Below are positions 11,320 to 20,620 of a stretch of 54,621 bases of DNA, piece by piece. Below the pieces are notes generated by a model. It worked only from the letters and a program-made list of their open reading frames with translations. It was not told the DNA's origin and did not search any database. Origin of the DNA: Symsagittifera roscoffensis (Eukaryota > Xenacoelomorpha > Acoela > Convolutidae); assembly GCF_963678635.1 (NCBI RefSeq), contig NC_087067.1, forward strand, positions 17,065,018-17,119,638. The letters are read 5' to 3'. The position numbers were made by a program, and so were the translations under genes. Position 1 is the first letter of the stretch. Every line of letters begins with the position of its first letter.

Positions 11320-12415
11320 CTAGTGATGTTTTTTTAACGCTGTGCGTCTTTGTATCCAATTTTGATGGAGTGGCGTATTAATTGGTTCGGGTCCTATATT
11401 TAAAATTAAATTTGCTGTGACTGCATTTATGTAATCTTCTACTGAGTATTCAGGGTCTGTTCCTGTGAATACCATTAATGGTTTATTGGATGTTATTGAC
11501 GATCCTCCCATTAAATATGGATTCATCGTCATTTGGAGTGACTCTGCGGCGTTTGGTATTTGTGAGAAATTTGTAAGTTGATTTTTTCTTATTTCATGTT
11601 GCTGGAGGTAATATGGTAGCCGTATTTCATTTTGCATTTGAGTTGGTTGGTGAGAATGCATAGTCATTGGGTTTGGTGGTTGTATAGGTTGAAAAGATTG
11701 TGCGTTAATTGGGTTTTGTATATGCATTGGTTGTTGATTTTGCATATCTGCTGGATTTTGTGGGTAAATCTTCATATTTTGGGATGATTGAGATGGTCGC
11801 GATCTTTGTGTGCGATATTCTTGTGTATATGGGGCAAAAATGTCTAGTTGATGATAATCATGATCATCAGATGATAGGTAATTTGTGTAATAAGGTGTTT
11901 GTTGTTTAATCCTATTTTGTTGAAAAAATGGGTAATTTTCACTATGATCCTGTGGAAGGTGTGGATTATCTGGGAAATTTACTGAATTGGTTGATGTATT
12001 TGGAAGATTCCAATAATTAGAATATACGTGGTTTAGGTTTTGCATATTTTTTGGTGGGGTTGATTTGTTTTTGACTGATGTACATAATTATAGTTGTGTT
12101 CTGCAAAAGTGTTTCTTGTGAACGCTTTTCGTGTTTTGGACGGTTTTGTCATTGGTCTATACGTCTGATAGTCCATATGTGAATATTTTGGAGCAGCCGA
12201 AGGTTTAACGGTCGATTGTAAGGTTACTTGTGGTAGTGTTGTATTTATATTTTTCGGTGTTGAGAGGTTTGGACGTATTGGTGAGATACTTTGTTGTGTA
12301 GTTGTTACTGTTGTTTGAACTATTTTTTCTTTTATGAAGTGTGATGGTGTTTGAATATCTTGCTGTGTAAGATTTCTAGTTCCATTGATATTTTCATTAT
12401 GTAAAACTGTTGAAA
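11320..12415 (-). CDS. gag: Gag middle part (Gln/Pro-rich segment plus capsid-like start)
   Basis: Open from 12045 to 11320 (241 codons), and traceable further upstream in the same product to about 12415 in another frame. The N-terminal half is rich in Gln, Pro and Asn (repeats such as MQNQQPMHIQNP). The C-terminal half has a conserved patch, GGSSITSNKPL.VFTG.DPEYSVEDYINAV, typical of the start of a Gypsy capsid domain. This patch recurs in the element 2 array (33124-33411, about 35900-36060, 39966-40217, 45430-45570) and serves as a marker there. The frame is broken at 11320, where the usual RTAL...L..AA.W region begins. I take the 5' pieces as one long Gag. Confidence 0.7.
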
Positions 12416-13294
12416 TTAAGCTGTTATTTCGTGTATCAAGTATAATGTATAATAATTTAAAGGTGTTGCGTCAATCGTTAATGGTGTTACTTTTACATAA
12501 TCTTTGTGAAAAGATATTGTACTTGTTGCTTGACTTGAGATATCCGCTGGAAATTTTAAAAAAGCTGGATGAGACCATTCAGGTTCCCAAACGTAATCTG
12601 ATTGTTCTGCAATGACAGTGTCGTCATTGGTACCTTGGGGTCTAAAGGTTTTTCTTGCTTGTTCAATTAAGTCGATATTATGTGTAAAATAATCAATTGT
12701 GAACCATGCTAGTGTTTTTGGTAAATCATGTTTAGTGTTTTGTGAGACATCATTATTGGTAAAATTTTCACGGATTATGTTTAAAAATGTTGAAAAATCG
12801 ACGATTTTGTTTCTTACTCTTGTATGTTTTGATGTTTGGACTGGTGATGTACTTTGAGCTTCTGTTTTTTCTAATATAGATATATAACTATATATTATTG
12901 CAAAAATTTCGTTGATGAATATTGAGTTTGCTCTCTGTGAATTTTGATATTGTATGCTTTTGATATATTCTGTGAATACTTTTGAAAATTCTAAATCAAT
13001 ATTGTCTGTTTGGATAACATATTTACCATGAAGTGTTCTTGGTGTGCTGACTTCTATGGTGTAGATTCCGTATTGTTGTGTTAGGCTACATATGTCTTTC
13101 AAATAATGTTCTATAATTTGTCTTTTGATTTTTGTATCTGGGAATTTTGATTTGCATGGACTGATTCCTGGTTCAAACAAATTTACGAGTAAGTTTTTGC
13201 AAAATCGTGTTTGTCCTCTATCACTGAGTGAATTTATAACAAAGGGAAAAACTGCTTCTTCATCTGGACTTTTGTCACTTTGGGTGTTGCTCAT
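12416..13294 (-). CDS. gag: Gag N-terminal region (292 codons)
   Basis: The longest intact ORF upstream of the capsid-like part, starting MSNTQSDKSPDEE. No catalytic motif, signal peptide or membrane segment is visible; short hydrophobic helices such as NEIFAIIYSYISIL are present. In element 2 the homologous frame (48092-47748) runs on past the point where this ORF stops, into the Gln/Thr-rich segment. A single-base frameshift near 12430 therefore created the stop here, and this is the N-terminal part of Gag rather than a separate gene. It is the segment that was tandemly amplified in element 2. A matrix-like role is a guess. Confidence 0.7.
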   Translation of the reverse strand: MSNTQSDKSPDEEAVFPFVINSLSDRGQTRFCKNLLVNLFEPGISPCKSKFPDTKIKRQIIEHYLKDICSLTQQYGIYTIEVSTPRTLHGKYVIQTDNIDLEFSKVFTEYIKSIQYQNSQRANSIFINEIFAIIYSYISILEKTEAQSTSPVQTSKHTRVRNKIVDFSTFLNIIRENFTNNDVSQNTKHDLPKTLAWFTIDYFTHNIDLIEQARKTFRPQGTNDDTVIAEQSDYVWEPEWSHPAFLKFPADISSQATSTISFHKDYVKVTPLTIDATPLNYYTLYLIHEITA

Positions 13295-13299
13295 TTTTT

Positions 13300-13790
13300 T
13301 TGTTTGATGACTGTTAATATATAATTATCAATATGTCAAATTGGTTGATTCCAATTGTATAGATGTACTGGTTTGTATTTATATATCTTTTTTATTCTTC
13401 TTTTTCCTCTTTTTGATGAGTTTGAAGTTGTTTCTGAATCGGAAAAATATAACTGATCATGGATTGGGCAATTTTTATTTATTGTTTTTTTTCATTTGTA
13501 TAGTGCGTCTAGAGTACTGGCTTCTGATTCGGAGAATGCTTTTCTATTTTTAGAAAAACTTTTTTGTGTTATCTGTCTTTGTTTACTTATAATTTTTCTT
13601 TTTATTGTTTGTCGTTTTGTTCAAACGTATCCAACTGTTTGTGTATGCGGGGTTATTACAAGATCGTGTTTTTGGTTGTCTTTTTCACAATTGTGTAATT
13701 CGATTGTTTGTTTATTTCCTAAGTTTTTTAATGACACAAAGTTTAGGATGAGGGATGCAAGAAGTTATTAGTGATTTTAATTTTCCTAGA
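13300..13790 (-). pseudogene. Extreme N-terminal Gag extension, decayed
   Basis: No long ORF survives, but minus-strand frames match the better preserved element 2 copy (49135-48833): a DL.ITPH.Q patch, then II SKQ, then SE..(S/T)L. In element 1 a TGA interrupts it near 13625. The ancestral Gag thus began near 13770, roughly 160 codons upstream of the visible start at 13294. Lys/Gln-rich helices dominate. Confidence 0.45.
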
Positions 13791-14545
13791 CTGTTAGTCC
13801 TTACGATTTTTTGGTTTGCTTAACCTGGGTCTTTTTGTTCAGGGTTGGATAGAAAAGTATATCCTTTCAGAAGAAAGATTTTTACTTTCTCGTGGCTAGT
13901 CTAAGTTAAGGTGTTAACTTACTTAATCTTACTTAGGGGTAGTGATTGTGTTCAAGGGTTGGAGAATAGTAAATCGATCCACAAGGTTCAGGTATAATTA
14001 GAACGCAAGTAGTTCGTTAGATACTATTTTAAACTTACTAAGTTTCAGATTTATCCTGGGTCAGGTAAGAGGAGGGTTCAAGTGAAGGATGAATAACCGA
14101 AGTTCTTCACTGTTTAGCCTAATTTGAATGGTTAGCGTGATTAAAAAATTTCTATTAGTCCTGGGTCTTTTGAAAAGGTTGGGTAGTGAATTGATGTTTG
14201 AGGTCGTTAGACACTTGATAAGTGGGTGGGGAGAACACAATTGTTCTTTTTGATCCAATGATAAGCCTTGATGATCAGAATTTAAAATTTATAAGATAAA
14301 AAATTGATTTAGATCCAAGGAAAGCCTTGATGATCTGGTTTAAGATTAAATAAAATTAAGTTTAAAATAATTTAATTTTTTTTGCTAAAAGGTTTTAGTT
14401 TTTGATGATATTAGTTGATTTGTGATTGCTGTTATGTTTAGGTGATGAAGCTGGAACAACAGGATGATTTATATATACTAACAATTTATTGTCATGCTAC
14501 TAATTTTTATTTTTGTTTTCAATAAATATTTTTTTTAAATATGTT
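13790..14545 (-). other. 5' leader of Gypsy element 1
   Basis: This is a non-coding stretch between the 5' LTR and gag. The part at about 13930-14230 is the L module, found six more times in element 2 near 35400-35680, 37955-38235, 39550-39835, 43415-43695, 45005-45275 and 49365-49640. The remainder toward the LTR is AT-rich. I could not find a convincing primer binding site: no CCA directly left of the LTR on the plus strand matches a tRNA end I recognise. Packaging signals would be expected here. Confidence 0.5.
14252..14335. repeat. Paired direct repeats in leader (about 25 bp each)
   Basis: The motif GATCCAA..AAGCCTTGATGATC occurs at 14252-14276 and 14312-14335, 60 bases apart. Element 2 keeps two degenerate copies (near 49675 and 49767), so the pair is an old feature of the family. 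Confidence 0.6.
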
Positions 14546-15264
14546 TTGTATATTACTGCAGAATTGGAGGGAACGATTTGAGATGTTTTTATCAATCGTA
14601 ATTGAACAATATTAATTTTATCTAGCGCTTGAAATAATCATTGAAGATTTCATGTTCTGGATTTTATGTTTGCAAATGAAAATCTAAATTCATTGCTATA
14701 AGATTCTAAATATAAAAGTTTGTGTTGGCTTTTGCCGTACGACCATGAAACTAAATGGTAAGTTTCTATGTAGTCGTATGCCGTCTCTTGTCCGAGGTCT
14801 TTTTCCAATACCGGGTAGTTCTCGTATTGTGCGGAATAACGGCTCTGATCTATTGAGTCGTAGAGACATTTCAATTAAGTAATTGTCGTGTAACATTTTG
14901 AAAATGTTTTGTCTCTTTTCTAATCTATTTTTGGTTAATTCTAAGCTATTAAGGTCTTTATTCGAGACTTATGGTCGCACCAGATGAGTTAAGTCCTATT
15001 GGTTAACTCATAGAGTAATTTCGGATAGTGTACACCGTCTGCTCGTCACGCTATCTTATTTTCGGCCGGACAGATTCGTGCAACTTCTTAGTCTAATACC
15101 GATCCTAATCTTACTCTTATATCTACTAGTCTCAGGGTGTTTAACTAGTCTCTGCTAGGCTCAATAGATCTAGAGTATACTGGCTTATTGCGATTGCTGA
15201 AGTTCTCTTGGAGAGGTAACTAACTTCTCAGTTAAATTCAAATCTCTCTGGTGCTGAAATTACA
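14545..15264 (-). repeat. 5' LTR of Gypsy element 1
   Basis: The region aligns with 50100-50785 and, in part, with 22808-22989. Shared blocks include TCATAGAGTAATTT, CGTCACGCTATC.TATTT and CTAATACCGATCCTA. The outer end is placed at the TG (complement of CA at 15263-15264), where homology with element 2 ends. The inner edge near 14545 is set by a shared TACTGCAGA block and is uncertain by about 50 bases. No LTR of this copy is seen at the other end because the window stops first. Confidence 0.65.
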
Positions 15265-15278
15265 AGTAATTTCAGCAC
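15251..15278. repeat. Perfect 13-bp palindrome across the outer LTR edge
   Basis: GTGCTGAAATTAC, a 2-base spacer, then its exact reverse complement. It straddles the proposed LTR end at 15264. Element 2 keeps only one arm-like sequence (CTGGCTGAAACGA) at the same place. Confidence 0.8.
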
Positions 15279-15380
15279 TTACAAATAAGTGGGTTGTTAG
15301 TTAGATGGAATATGGTTGGTTAATTTTAAATATTTTTTAGTGTAAAATATCTAATTTATCCAATAATAAAATGTAGTTTA

Positions 15381-15503
15381 GATCAGGTTCCATTTTTTGT
15401 CGGGGTCAAAACGATGGTTCACGAAATCAAAATTTGCAATACATATAAGTAAATCAACATCCCACATCCAGATAACACCATCGCGCCGTGGATTAATACA
15501 TCA
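15381..15503 (-). pseudogene. Candidate third internal exon of the serine protease homologue
   Basis: One minus-strand frame, closed by TAA at 15378-15380, encodes NPRRDGVIW followed by WDVDLLICIA. This resembles the segment around the catalytic Asp of trypsins (D-[IV]-A-L-[LI]-x-L) and would follow the preceding exon, which ends with IRICP. However, a TTTTTAAG acceptor at 15504-15511 joined in the required phase gives a different frame, and the frame with the motif has a TGA at its start. It is either a decayed exon, an exon damaged by the neighbouring hAT insertion, or a chance match. Confidence is low. Confidence 0.3.
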
Positions 15504-15511
15504 CTTAAAAA

Positions 15512-15899
15512 CAGGGGCGGGTCTAGGATTTTTGATTTTCTCGGGGGGGGGGGGGCGGATTTTCAAAAAAAGAATCAAAAAACTTTATCGACCTTTTTCT
15601 AGGTCAACCAAATTAATTTTCCGAATAGCTAAAAAGCCTCGCAGGCTAAATTGTGAAAAAACGGCGTTTTTAGACAGTTTTGCGCTCTGCGAAGGCGCCT
15701 TTTGAAAAATTTTATTGCCAGCCAGACAAAAATAGAGATCCTAAAATAGTACCAAAAGGGGATCTTAGCGTAGTTAGGCGCCTTTAAAAAATTTTTACGG
15801 TCAGCCAAAATCGGAGGTCTTAAAATAGCACCAAAGGAGAGACCCTGGGGATCGTAGCGCTGGGGGGGGGGTCGCCTACCTCTCCTAAACCCGCTACTG
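15512..15899. mobile_element. Non-autonomous hAT-type element (MITE), 388 bp
   Basis: The ends are CAGGGGCGGGTCTAGGA at 15512 and the reverse complement of CAGTAGCGGGTTTAGGA ending at 15899 (14 of 17 match). They are flanked by 8-base near-duplicate sites, CTTAAAAA (15504-15511) and CTTAGCAA (15900-15907), 6 of 8 identical. CAGGGGCGG-type ends and 8-bp target duplications are typical of hAT. There is no transposase. Inside, a unit of about 85 bp starting GGCGCCTTT is present twice in tandem (about 15693 and 15778), and two G runs of 13 and 10 bases occur. Confidence 0.65.
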
Positions 15900-16039
15900 C
15901 TTAGCAAATAGATATTTTGCTGGCGCGGTTGAAAATTAACAAATGAATCTTGGGCACTTTGCTTGGCATTAATTAATTTTTTTCTCTAGATTCTAGCGGC
16001 ATCCCTTAAAAATGGGAACCGAATGTAAAAGGTACTTAC

Positions 16040-16121
16040 TGTGGGCATATGCGGATTTCAGCAGCATATCTGGCACTGTTACCACCCCAGACGCTAGTTT
16101 CTGCCAGTTTGATTTGTCTCA
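16040..16121 (-). CDS. Serine protease homologue, exon 3 (82 bp)
   Basis: The exon begins after a polypyrimidine tract and AAG acceptor (complement of CTT at 16122-16124) and ends at a GTAAGT donor (complement at 16034-16039). The preceding exon leaves one base; 1 + 82 bases read without a stop and leave two. The product, VRQIKLAETSVWGG then SARYAAEIRICP, fits the trypsin surface loop and the strand ahead of the conserved HPxY segment. The matching phase on both sides of a 222-bp intron makes a chance ORF unlikely. There is no Cys pairing evidence beyond one Cys in RICP. Confidence 0.65.
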
Positions 16122-16343
16122 CTTAAAAAAAAAAGAATCAAGTCTCCGATTTGGGCACGACTTATCTTCTAGCACGAAGCAAGAGTTTTACTCACTCGCT
16201 GTCCGATCTATAACCGTAAAAAACTACACCACCAAAGTACCTTATTTTAGACGTACACATCTGTTACTGAGAGACCATGAACGGGGCATGTGAGGGGGTT
16301 TAAACTTCTTAAAAAAAAACATTCCTTCTGTTTTACCTCTTAC

Positions 16344-16470
16344 CTGATTGATTGCGCACACAGTCAGCAGCGGTAATAACCCATTCAGGGTGGACAATTG
16401 TGCCTCCGCAATAGTACGATGGTATCCGTTCAGTCCGAATTCGTCTAACCTCCACTCTCACGAAAAAAAT
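16344..16470 (-). CDS. Serine protease homologue, exon 2 (127 bp) with catalytic-His region
   Basis: The acceptor is a pyrimidine-rich stretch then CAG (complement at 16471-16473). The donor is CAG|GTAAGAG (complement at 16337-16343). It reads in phase 0 for 42 codons and leaves one base. It contains SYYCGGTIVHPEWVITAADC, the signature around the catalytic histidine of chymotrypsin-fold proteases (normally TAAHC). Here the codon at 16363-16365 is GAC, Asp, instead of CAC, His. All other landmarks (CGG, HPEWV, the two Cys) are kept. This exon joins in frame to the signal-peptide exon at 50944-51138. A gene with this change encodes a non-catalytic homologue, or the copy is decaying. Confidence 0.85.
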
Positions 16471-16473
16471 CTG

Positions 16474-16740
16474 CTCGACAAAAAAACAAATTTAAGAATT
16501 TCATTAAATTACTCATTTTGAAAAACATCTTTTCCTAGTATAATTTTGTACAAACAAAAGAAACACCGTAAAACTAACGTTTGTATCTAGTGATAAGACA
16601 AGGCTAGAGCCTAATTGTAGGGCTCTGCAAAACAATCCTATCAGAACTCGTAACAAGAGCTTAAAAATACAAAATACAAGAGCTACCGATTGTATTTTAT
16701 AACCGCTTGTAATCTAATAGACTTATAAGCTCGAAATATT
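16474..16740 (-). other. Intron remnant between exon 2 and BEL element
   Basis: AT-rich sequence with no ORF, RNA gene or recognisable element. It is the acceptor-proximal part of the long intron, and the BEL LTR begins at 16741. Confidence 0.5.
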
Positions 16741-16982
16741 TGGAATCTGTTTTATCTCAAAGTTTTCTTTTCAATTAGTTCCCTTGTTTTGTTTCAAGAG
16801 CTAATAACAATTGTCAAGAATATTATTTCAAACTTTTCGTGTTCATGAGTTTAAGTCACCTCACTTCTGTCTTTCTGGAATGTTTTCACTTTCTTGTCGT
16901 TTTTCGTCGTCGCATATTTATGCGTGCAACATATATATGCCTTGATGTTGTTGAAACTGTGCATCAAACAGTGCGCTGTACA
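16741..16982 (-). repeat. 3' LTR of BEL/Pao element (242 bp)
   Basis: TG...CA borders on the minus strand (outer TGG/inner TGTACA on the plus strand). It aligns along its full length with 22502-22746 with roughly 85-90% identity by eye. The polypurine-like AAAATAGGGGCGAC lies directly before its start on the minus strand (complement at 16983-16996), as expected for a 3' LTR. Confidence 0.85.
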
Positions 16983-16996
16983 GTCGCCCCTATTTT

Positions 16997-17730
16997 GAAA
17001 TTGCAAAACAAAAATGAAAAATCGGGAGGGGTTGGGCTGAGGTGTCCTTTAGCTTAATCCTAAGCTATGTCGAGGTGAGTGTGCTAGCTTGTCGAGTTGG
17101 CTGTCTAAGTTGAAGTCGACGGTTGTCGAGATGAGGTTCGTAGGATGTCGAGTTGAGGTTTCTCTGTTGTCCTGAACTCACGGTTCAAAATTTTGGCTAC
17201 GGAAAACAAAGATAAAGTCTGCTGATTGAAGGGGCTGGTCGATTGTTGCAGTTGATCATGCTCCGGAGTAGAATTCAGATCTGATGAATCAAGGAGGTTG
17301 GCTGGTCGGTGTTTTGCGCTGTTCCTTGTCGAAGAACATCGAATAGTCGTTGTCGTTATCTAAGTAATTACAGGTTGAAGAAATCTGGTATCATTCAGAA
17401 TTTTATGTAGAGAAGATGTGAGAATAAACTAACGTTGGAGTAAACATTATGAGAGTGGGCTACCGGCAAAAAAAAGCTGTTGTTGTGTATCAGGTGTCGT
17501 TGTCATACAAAAAGTATTTCTGGCATCGGAGTATCGTCGTTGCTGTATGTCTAAATTTGTTAAGGAAGCCAAAGCTGACAGGCGCTTCCGTTTTTACTTT
17601 TCAAGATGTCGGCGTTCAAGAGGCTGTTCCAGTTTGATCGCTGTTCATTGGCACAGATTGTTGAGTCTAGAAGTCTGGACAAACAGGAGCAAAGCGTATT
17701 GCTGGTTTTTGAACATTTCCACGGCGAGTT
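16997..17730 (-). other. BEL 3' untranslated region with short TGTCGAG repeats
   Basis: No coding match is visible. A degenerate motif TGTCGAG(T/A/G)TGAGG occurs at about 17068, 17090, 17124 and 17146 on the plus strand. The rest, to the end of the integrase frame at about 17731, looks unstructured. Confidence 0.4.
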
Positions 17731-18980
17731 CTAACGTTGTATTGTCGTATTACATTGCCGGTTGATGAGATCAATTATTCTATGCGACCTAGTGGCCATA
17801 ATCCACGAGGAGTTCGATCTTCTAAAATCCAAACGGGTGGTCCATTTGAAATAGTTTTTGAGATCCATATCTGTCGGGGAAGCAGAGGTGGGATGAACTC
17901 TTTCATTAGGCGGTTCCAAACATGGTCTGATAGCTGCTGTGCAAATTTCCATTGCATCATCAATGTTAATGGCTTATAAATAATTCTTGGAGGCATACTG
18001 GCAATTATTCTTCCGAAAAGGAAATGGTTAGGGGTCAGGTCTTCGATGTCGCAGGTAGAATACGATACAGTCGTGATGGGTCAGGCATTCATAAACTGTT
18101 CAATCTCGCACAACAAGGTGTTGAAAGTATCATCTGTGAGGGCTTTAGATTCAATTATGGCGTATAGAGAAATTTTCACGCTACAAATGAGACGTTCCCA
18201 GACGCCACTAAAATGTGGTGCATAGGCGAGTTGAATTTCTAAGATATCTGGTGGTATCCAAAAAATTGGTTCATCGAGGATTGTACATTCCAAGATGGTA
18301 ATCAGTTCTTTTTCTATTGCTGTTAAGTTCGTTTTGTTGTCAGAGCGGATTTCTGAAGGGCTGCCTCTTCTTGCAAAGAAGCGGCGGAGTGCTGTTAGAA
18401 TTGCGTCGGATGATAGGTCATGGCGCATTTCCAGATGAACTGCGCGAGTCGTCATGCAGGTAAAAATCAGTCCATACCGTTTGTTATTGGTGGTTGAATT
18501 GTTTGACGCGAAGAGTTCAAAAATGTCAAGACCAGTTTGGTGAAAAGGGAATGACTTATATGATGGAAATCGCAATGATGGGAGAGGAGACATTTCAGGT
18601 TGGAGTCCATAGGCGAGCTGGCTTCGGCAGTCGTAATATCTGTTGTACATTTTAAGTATATGAGATCTGGTTGAGAGAATCCAATAGTCAGCTTGGAGTG
18701 TCTTGTGTGTATGCTTGGATCGGTAATGCTAATTAGAGGTGTGAACATGCAGTATGATGAAGGAAAATTGCTATGTGTATTCCATCTAAAATAACGGGAT
18801 GCTTTGAATAAAAGTCAAGTTCTGACTTTTGTAGTCTTCCTTTGGCTCACATGATGTTCGATTCGTCGAGAAAAGGCGAGAGGAGTCGAATTCGGCTGGA
18901 GGTAGCAACGATAACTTTTTTCTGAAGATCTTTAAGCTCGCAATAAAAGAAAAGCTGTTGCGCGGATAAGGCGGTTCCAC
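17731..18980 (-). pseudogene. pol (IN): BEL/Pao integrase region
   Basis: An open core runs from 18650 to 18081, with the first Asp in TGLDIF, the conserved TRAVHLEM, the second Asp in RSDNKTN, and Glu in HFSGVWERLI. TRAVHLE and GVWERL are hallmarks of BEL/Pao. The C-terminal domain is read in another frame at 17996-17775, ending with GPPVWILED.TPRGLWPLGRI, the typical BEL chromodomain-free tail. The zinc-binding region (18980-18650) is broken across frames, with CRSQ.A and PLPSLR patches. At least three frame changes make it non-functional. Confidence 0.85.
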
Positions 18981-18989
18981 TTCAAAAAG

Positions 18990-20620
18990 GCTTAGTAATT
19001 GATGCAGGAGCTGCTAACCATTGGATCTTGAAAGATTGTCACATAGCAAGAGTGATGCTGGTCGGACAAACATTTTTCGGTATCACTGAAAACGCAATCA
19101 TGTTGTCTGTCGCTTTCCTCGGTGTTTGAAGGAGAGGCTGAAGAATGAAATCCGGTCCATTAAGGCTGTTAAGGTTGAACTCTGAAAAGGGGATTTCACG
19201 AGTTCCATCATCTGTGGGGTTGAGGTAACCTGGGCAGTGTTTCCACTGAGTACAATGGGTGAGCTTCAGTATCTCTGTTACACGATTTGCAACAAATATT
19301 TGTTTTATTTTGTCTAAGTCACGAATCTAATGCAAAACTGTGCTGCTATCGGTCTAGAAAGAACCATTGTTGTTGCATAATGAAACCAGCAGGACGGGCA
19401 CCAAACAGAGCTGGAGTTCCCGTTTCAACGGGGCTACTTGGGCCTTGCCTAAAGCAAACGTAACTTTTCGCTTTGTATCGGAATCCGTTGAGTAAACAAG
19501 GTAAGCTACAAAAGCAAGAGCTGCGTATGAGGCATCTGCAATGACGTGCAAGGTAGTTTCTGAGGTCGGCTCTGCAAAGTAATGGCGCGGCACGTGGAGC
19601 GGTTGAAGATTGTCAGCCTCTTGGAGAAGATCAAAGAGCTCGGGGCAGTCCTCTTTGGTAATTTGATTGTCCCATTTTAGTCCTTTTCTCCATATGAGTT
19701 GTGACGGGTGCGGCGAAGCCAATAGGGTCGAATATGGAGGATGAAGTATGCAGAAATTTGCGCTGCGTGGGCTTTTTCGTTTTCAGATACAGAATTTACT
19801 TCGGCTGAAAAAAATAGTGAATCAGAGGTATTGTTCCGTTCGATTCCCAATATACGTTTTGTAGTGCATATACGTTTGTCTGTCGCTTTCCACGGTGTTT
19901 GAAGGAGAGGCTGTTTCAAAGGGCAATTTGGGCCAAGCTTCTTGGGCCAAGAATGACGGAATGAGGTTTTAAACACATGTTCCATGATGTTGGTTGACTC
20001 GTAGAAGTCGTCCATGTAGAAGTTGCTGTCGATAGAAGTTGCTGTTTTGATGGGGGGTAACCGTTTTTGTTGTCGTCACCACATGTTTGGAGAGCAAAGT
20101 TCGCACAAGTTGGCGAGCATTCAGCCCAAAAAACGAAACGAGTATATTCGTAAAATCTGGCTGAAGTGTTCTCCGCATGAACCTGAGAAATTTCCGGTCT
20201 TAGGGTCTTACGGAAACTAGCATGTACATGCTTTCCTTGTCTGCATTGATGGGATATTTCCGTTCTCGAAAACGGCAAATAATGGCGAGTAGGTTGATTA
20301 GGAGGTCCGGTCCTGATAAAAGCATGTCGTTGAGGCAAACTCCTTTGAATTTGCATTTCGGTTTCGAAATTCTGCGGAGTTTTTCAGGCTTACTTAGGTT
20401 CGTCACTTCATGTTGTGGCAGTATCCATCCTGTTGGGGAAATTCTTCGCTTGGAAGTATGCAAATGAGTTTCTTGGTCAGATCGTTTGTGATTGTGCCGT
20501 GGTACATTGCAAGATTGTCGGGGTCGTTGAGAAGGCGGGTTTTCATTTTCTTGAAATGCTGAGCGGCAGCAAAGTAATTGCTGGGAATGACGGCGTTCGG
20601 TTTCCAAAGAAGTCCAACTT
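18990..20620 (-). pseudogene. pol (RT-RH): BEL/Pao reverse transcriptase and RNase H region
   Basis: The RT active site YMDDFYES is encoded near 20010-20030. Downstream, 19722-19354 carries LKWD, LHVIADASYAA (RNase H Asp) and ALGKAQVAPLKRELQL, all standard BEL/Pao blocks. The end of RNase H, with DSSTVLH then CPGYLNPTDDGTRE, falls at about 19340-19150. Upstream pieces at 20607-20200 fit the RT fingers. Frames change repeatedly and stops are frequent. A 33-base segment (CTGTCGCTTTCC.CGGTGTTTGAAGG.. on the plus strand) occurs both near 19099 and near 19878, suggesting an internal rearrangement. Confidence 0.8.

Larger units (their letters stand above)
1..15264 (-). mobile_element. Gypsy element 1: Ty3/Gypsy LTR retroelement with env, 3' end outside window
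   Basis: Read on the minus strand, the order is 5' LTR, leader, Gag with a CCHC knuckle, aspartic protease (DSGA), RT (YLDD), RNase H, integrase (D,D,E), an extra ORF and an envelope-like gene. RT before integrase places it in Ty3/Gypsy. A second, more decayed copy of the same family lies at 22747-50785 and helps to define the domains. The left end of the window still lies in or just past the env tail, so the 3' LTR is missing and the element exceeds 15 kb. Several single-base frameshifts and stop codons interrupt gag, pol and env, so the copy is probably inactive, though it is the better preserved of the two. Confidence 0.9.

Noticed and set aside
12416-13294. Separate ORF0 upstream of gag
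   Set aside because: Element 2 shows the frame continuing into the Gag middle part; a single-base frameshift explains the stop here.
13341-13771. Overlapping plus-strand ORFs with hydrophobic Phe/Leu-rich sequence
   Set aside because: They are antisense shadows of the Lys/Gln-rich Gag N-terminal extension, whose A-rich codons read as Phe and Leu on the other strand.
16012-16293. Plus-strand ORF of 93 codons
   Set aside because: It lies antisense to the small exon at 16040-16121 and its introns, and shows no family features.
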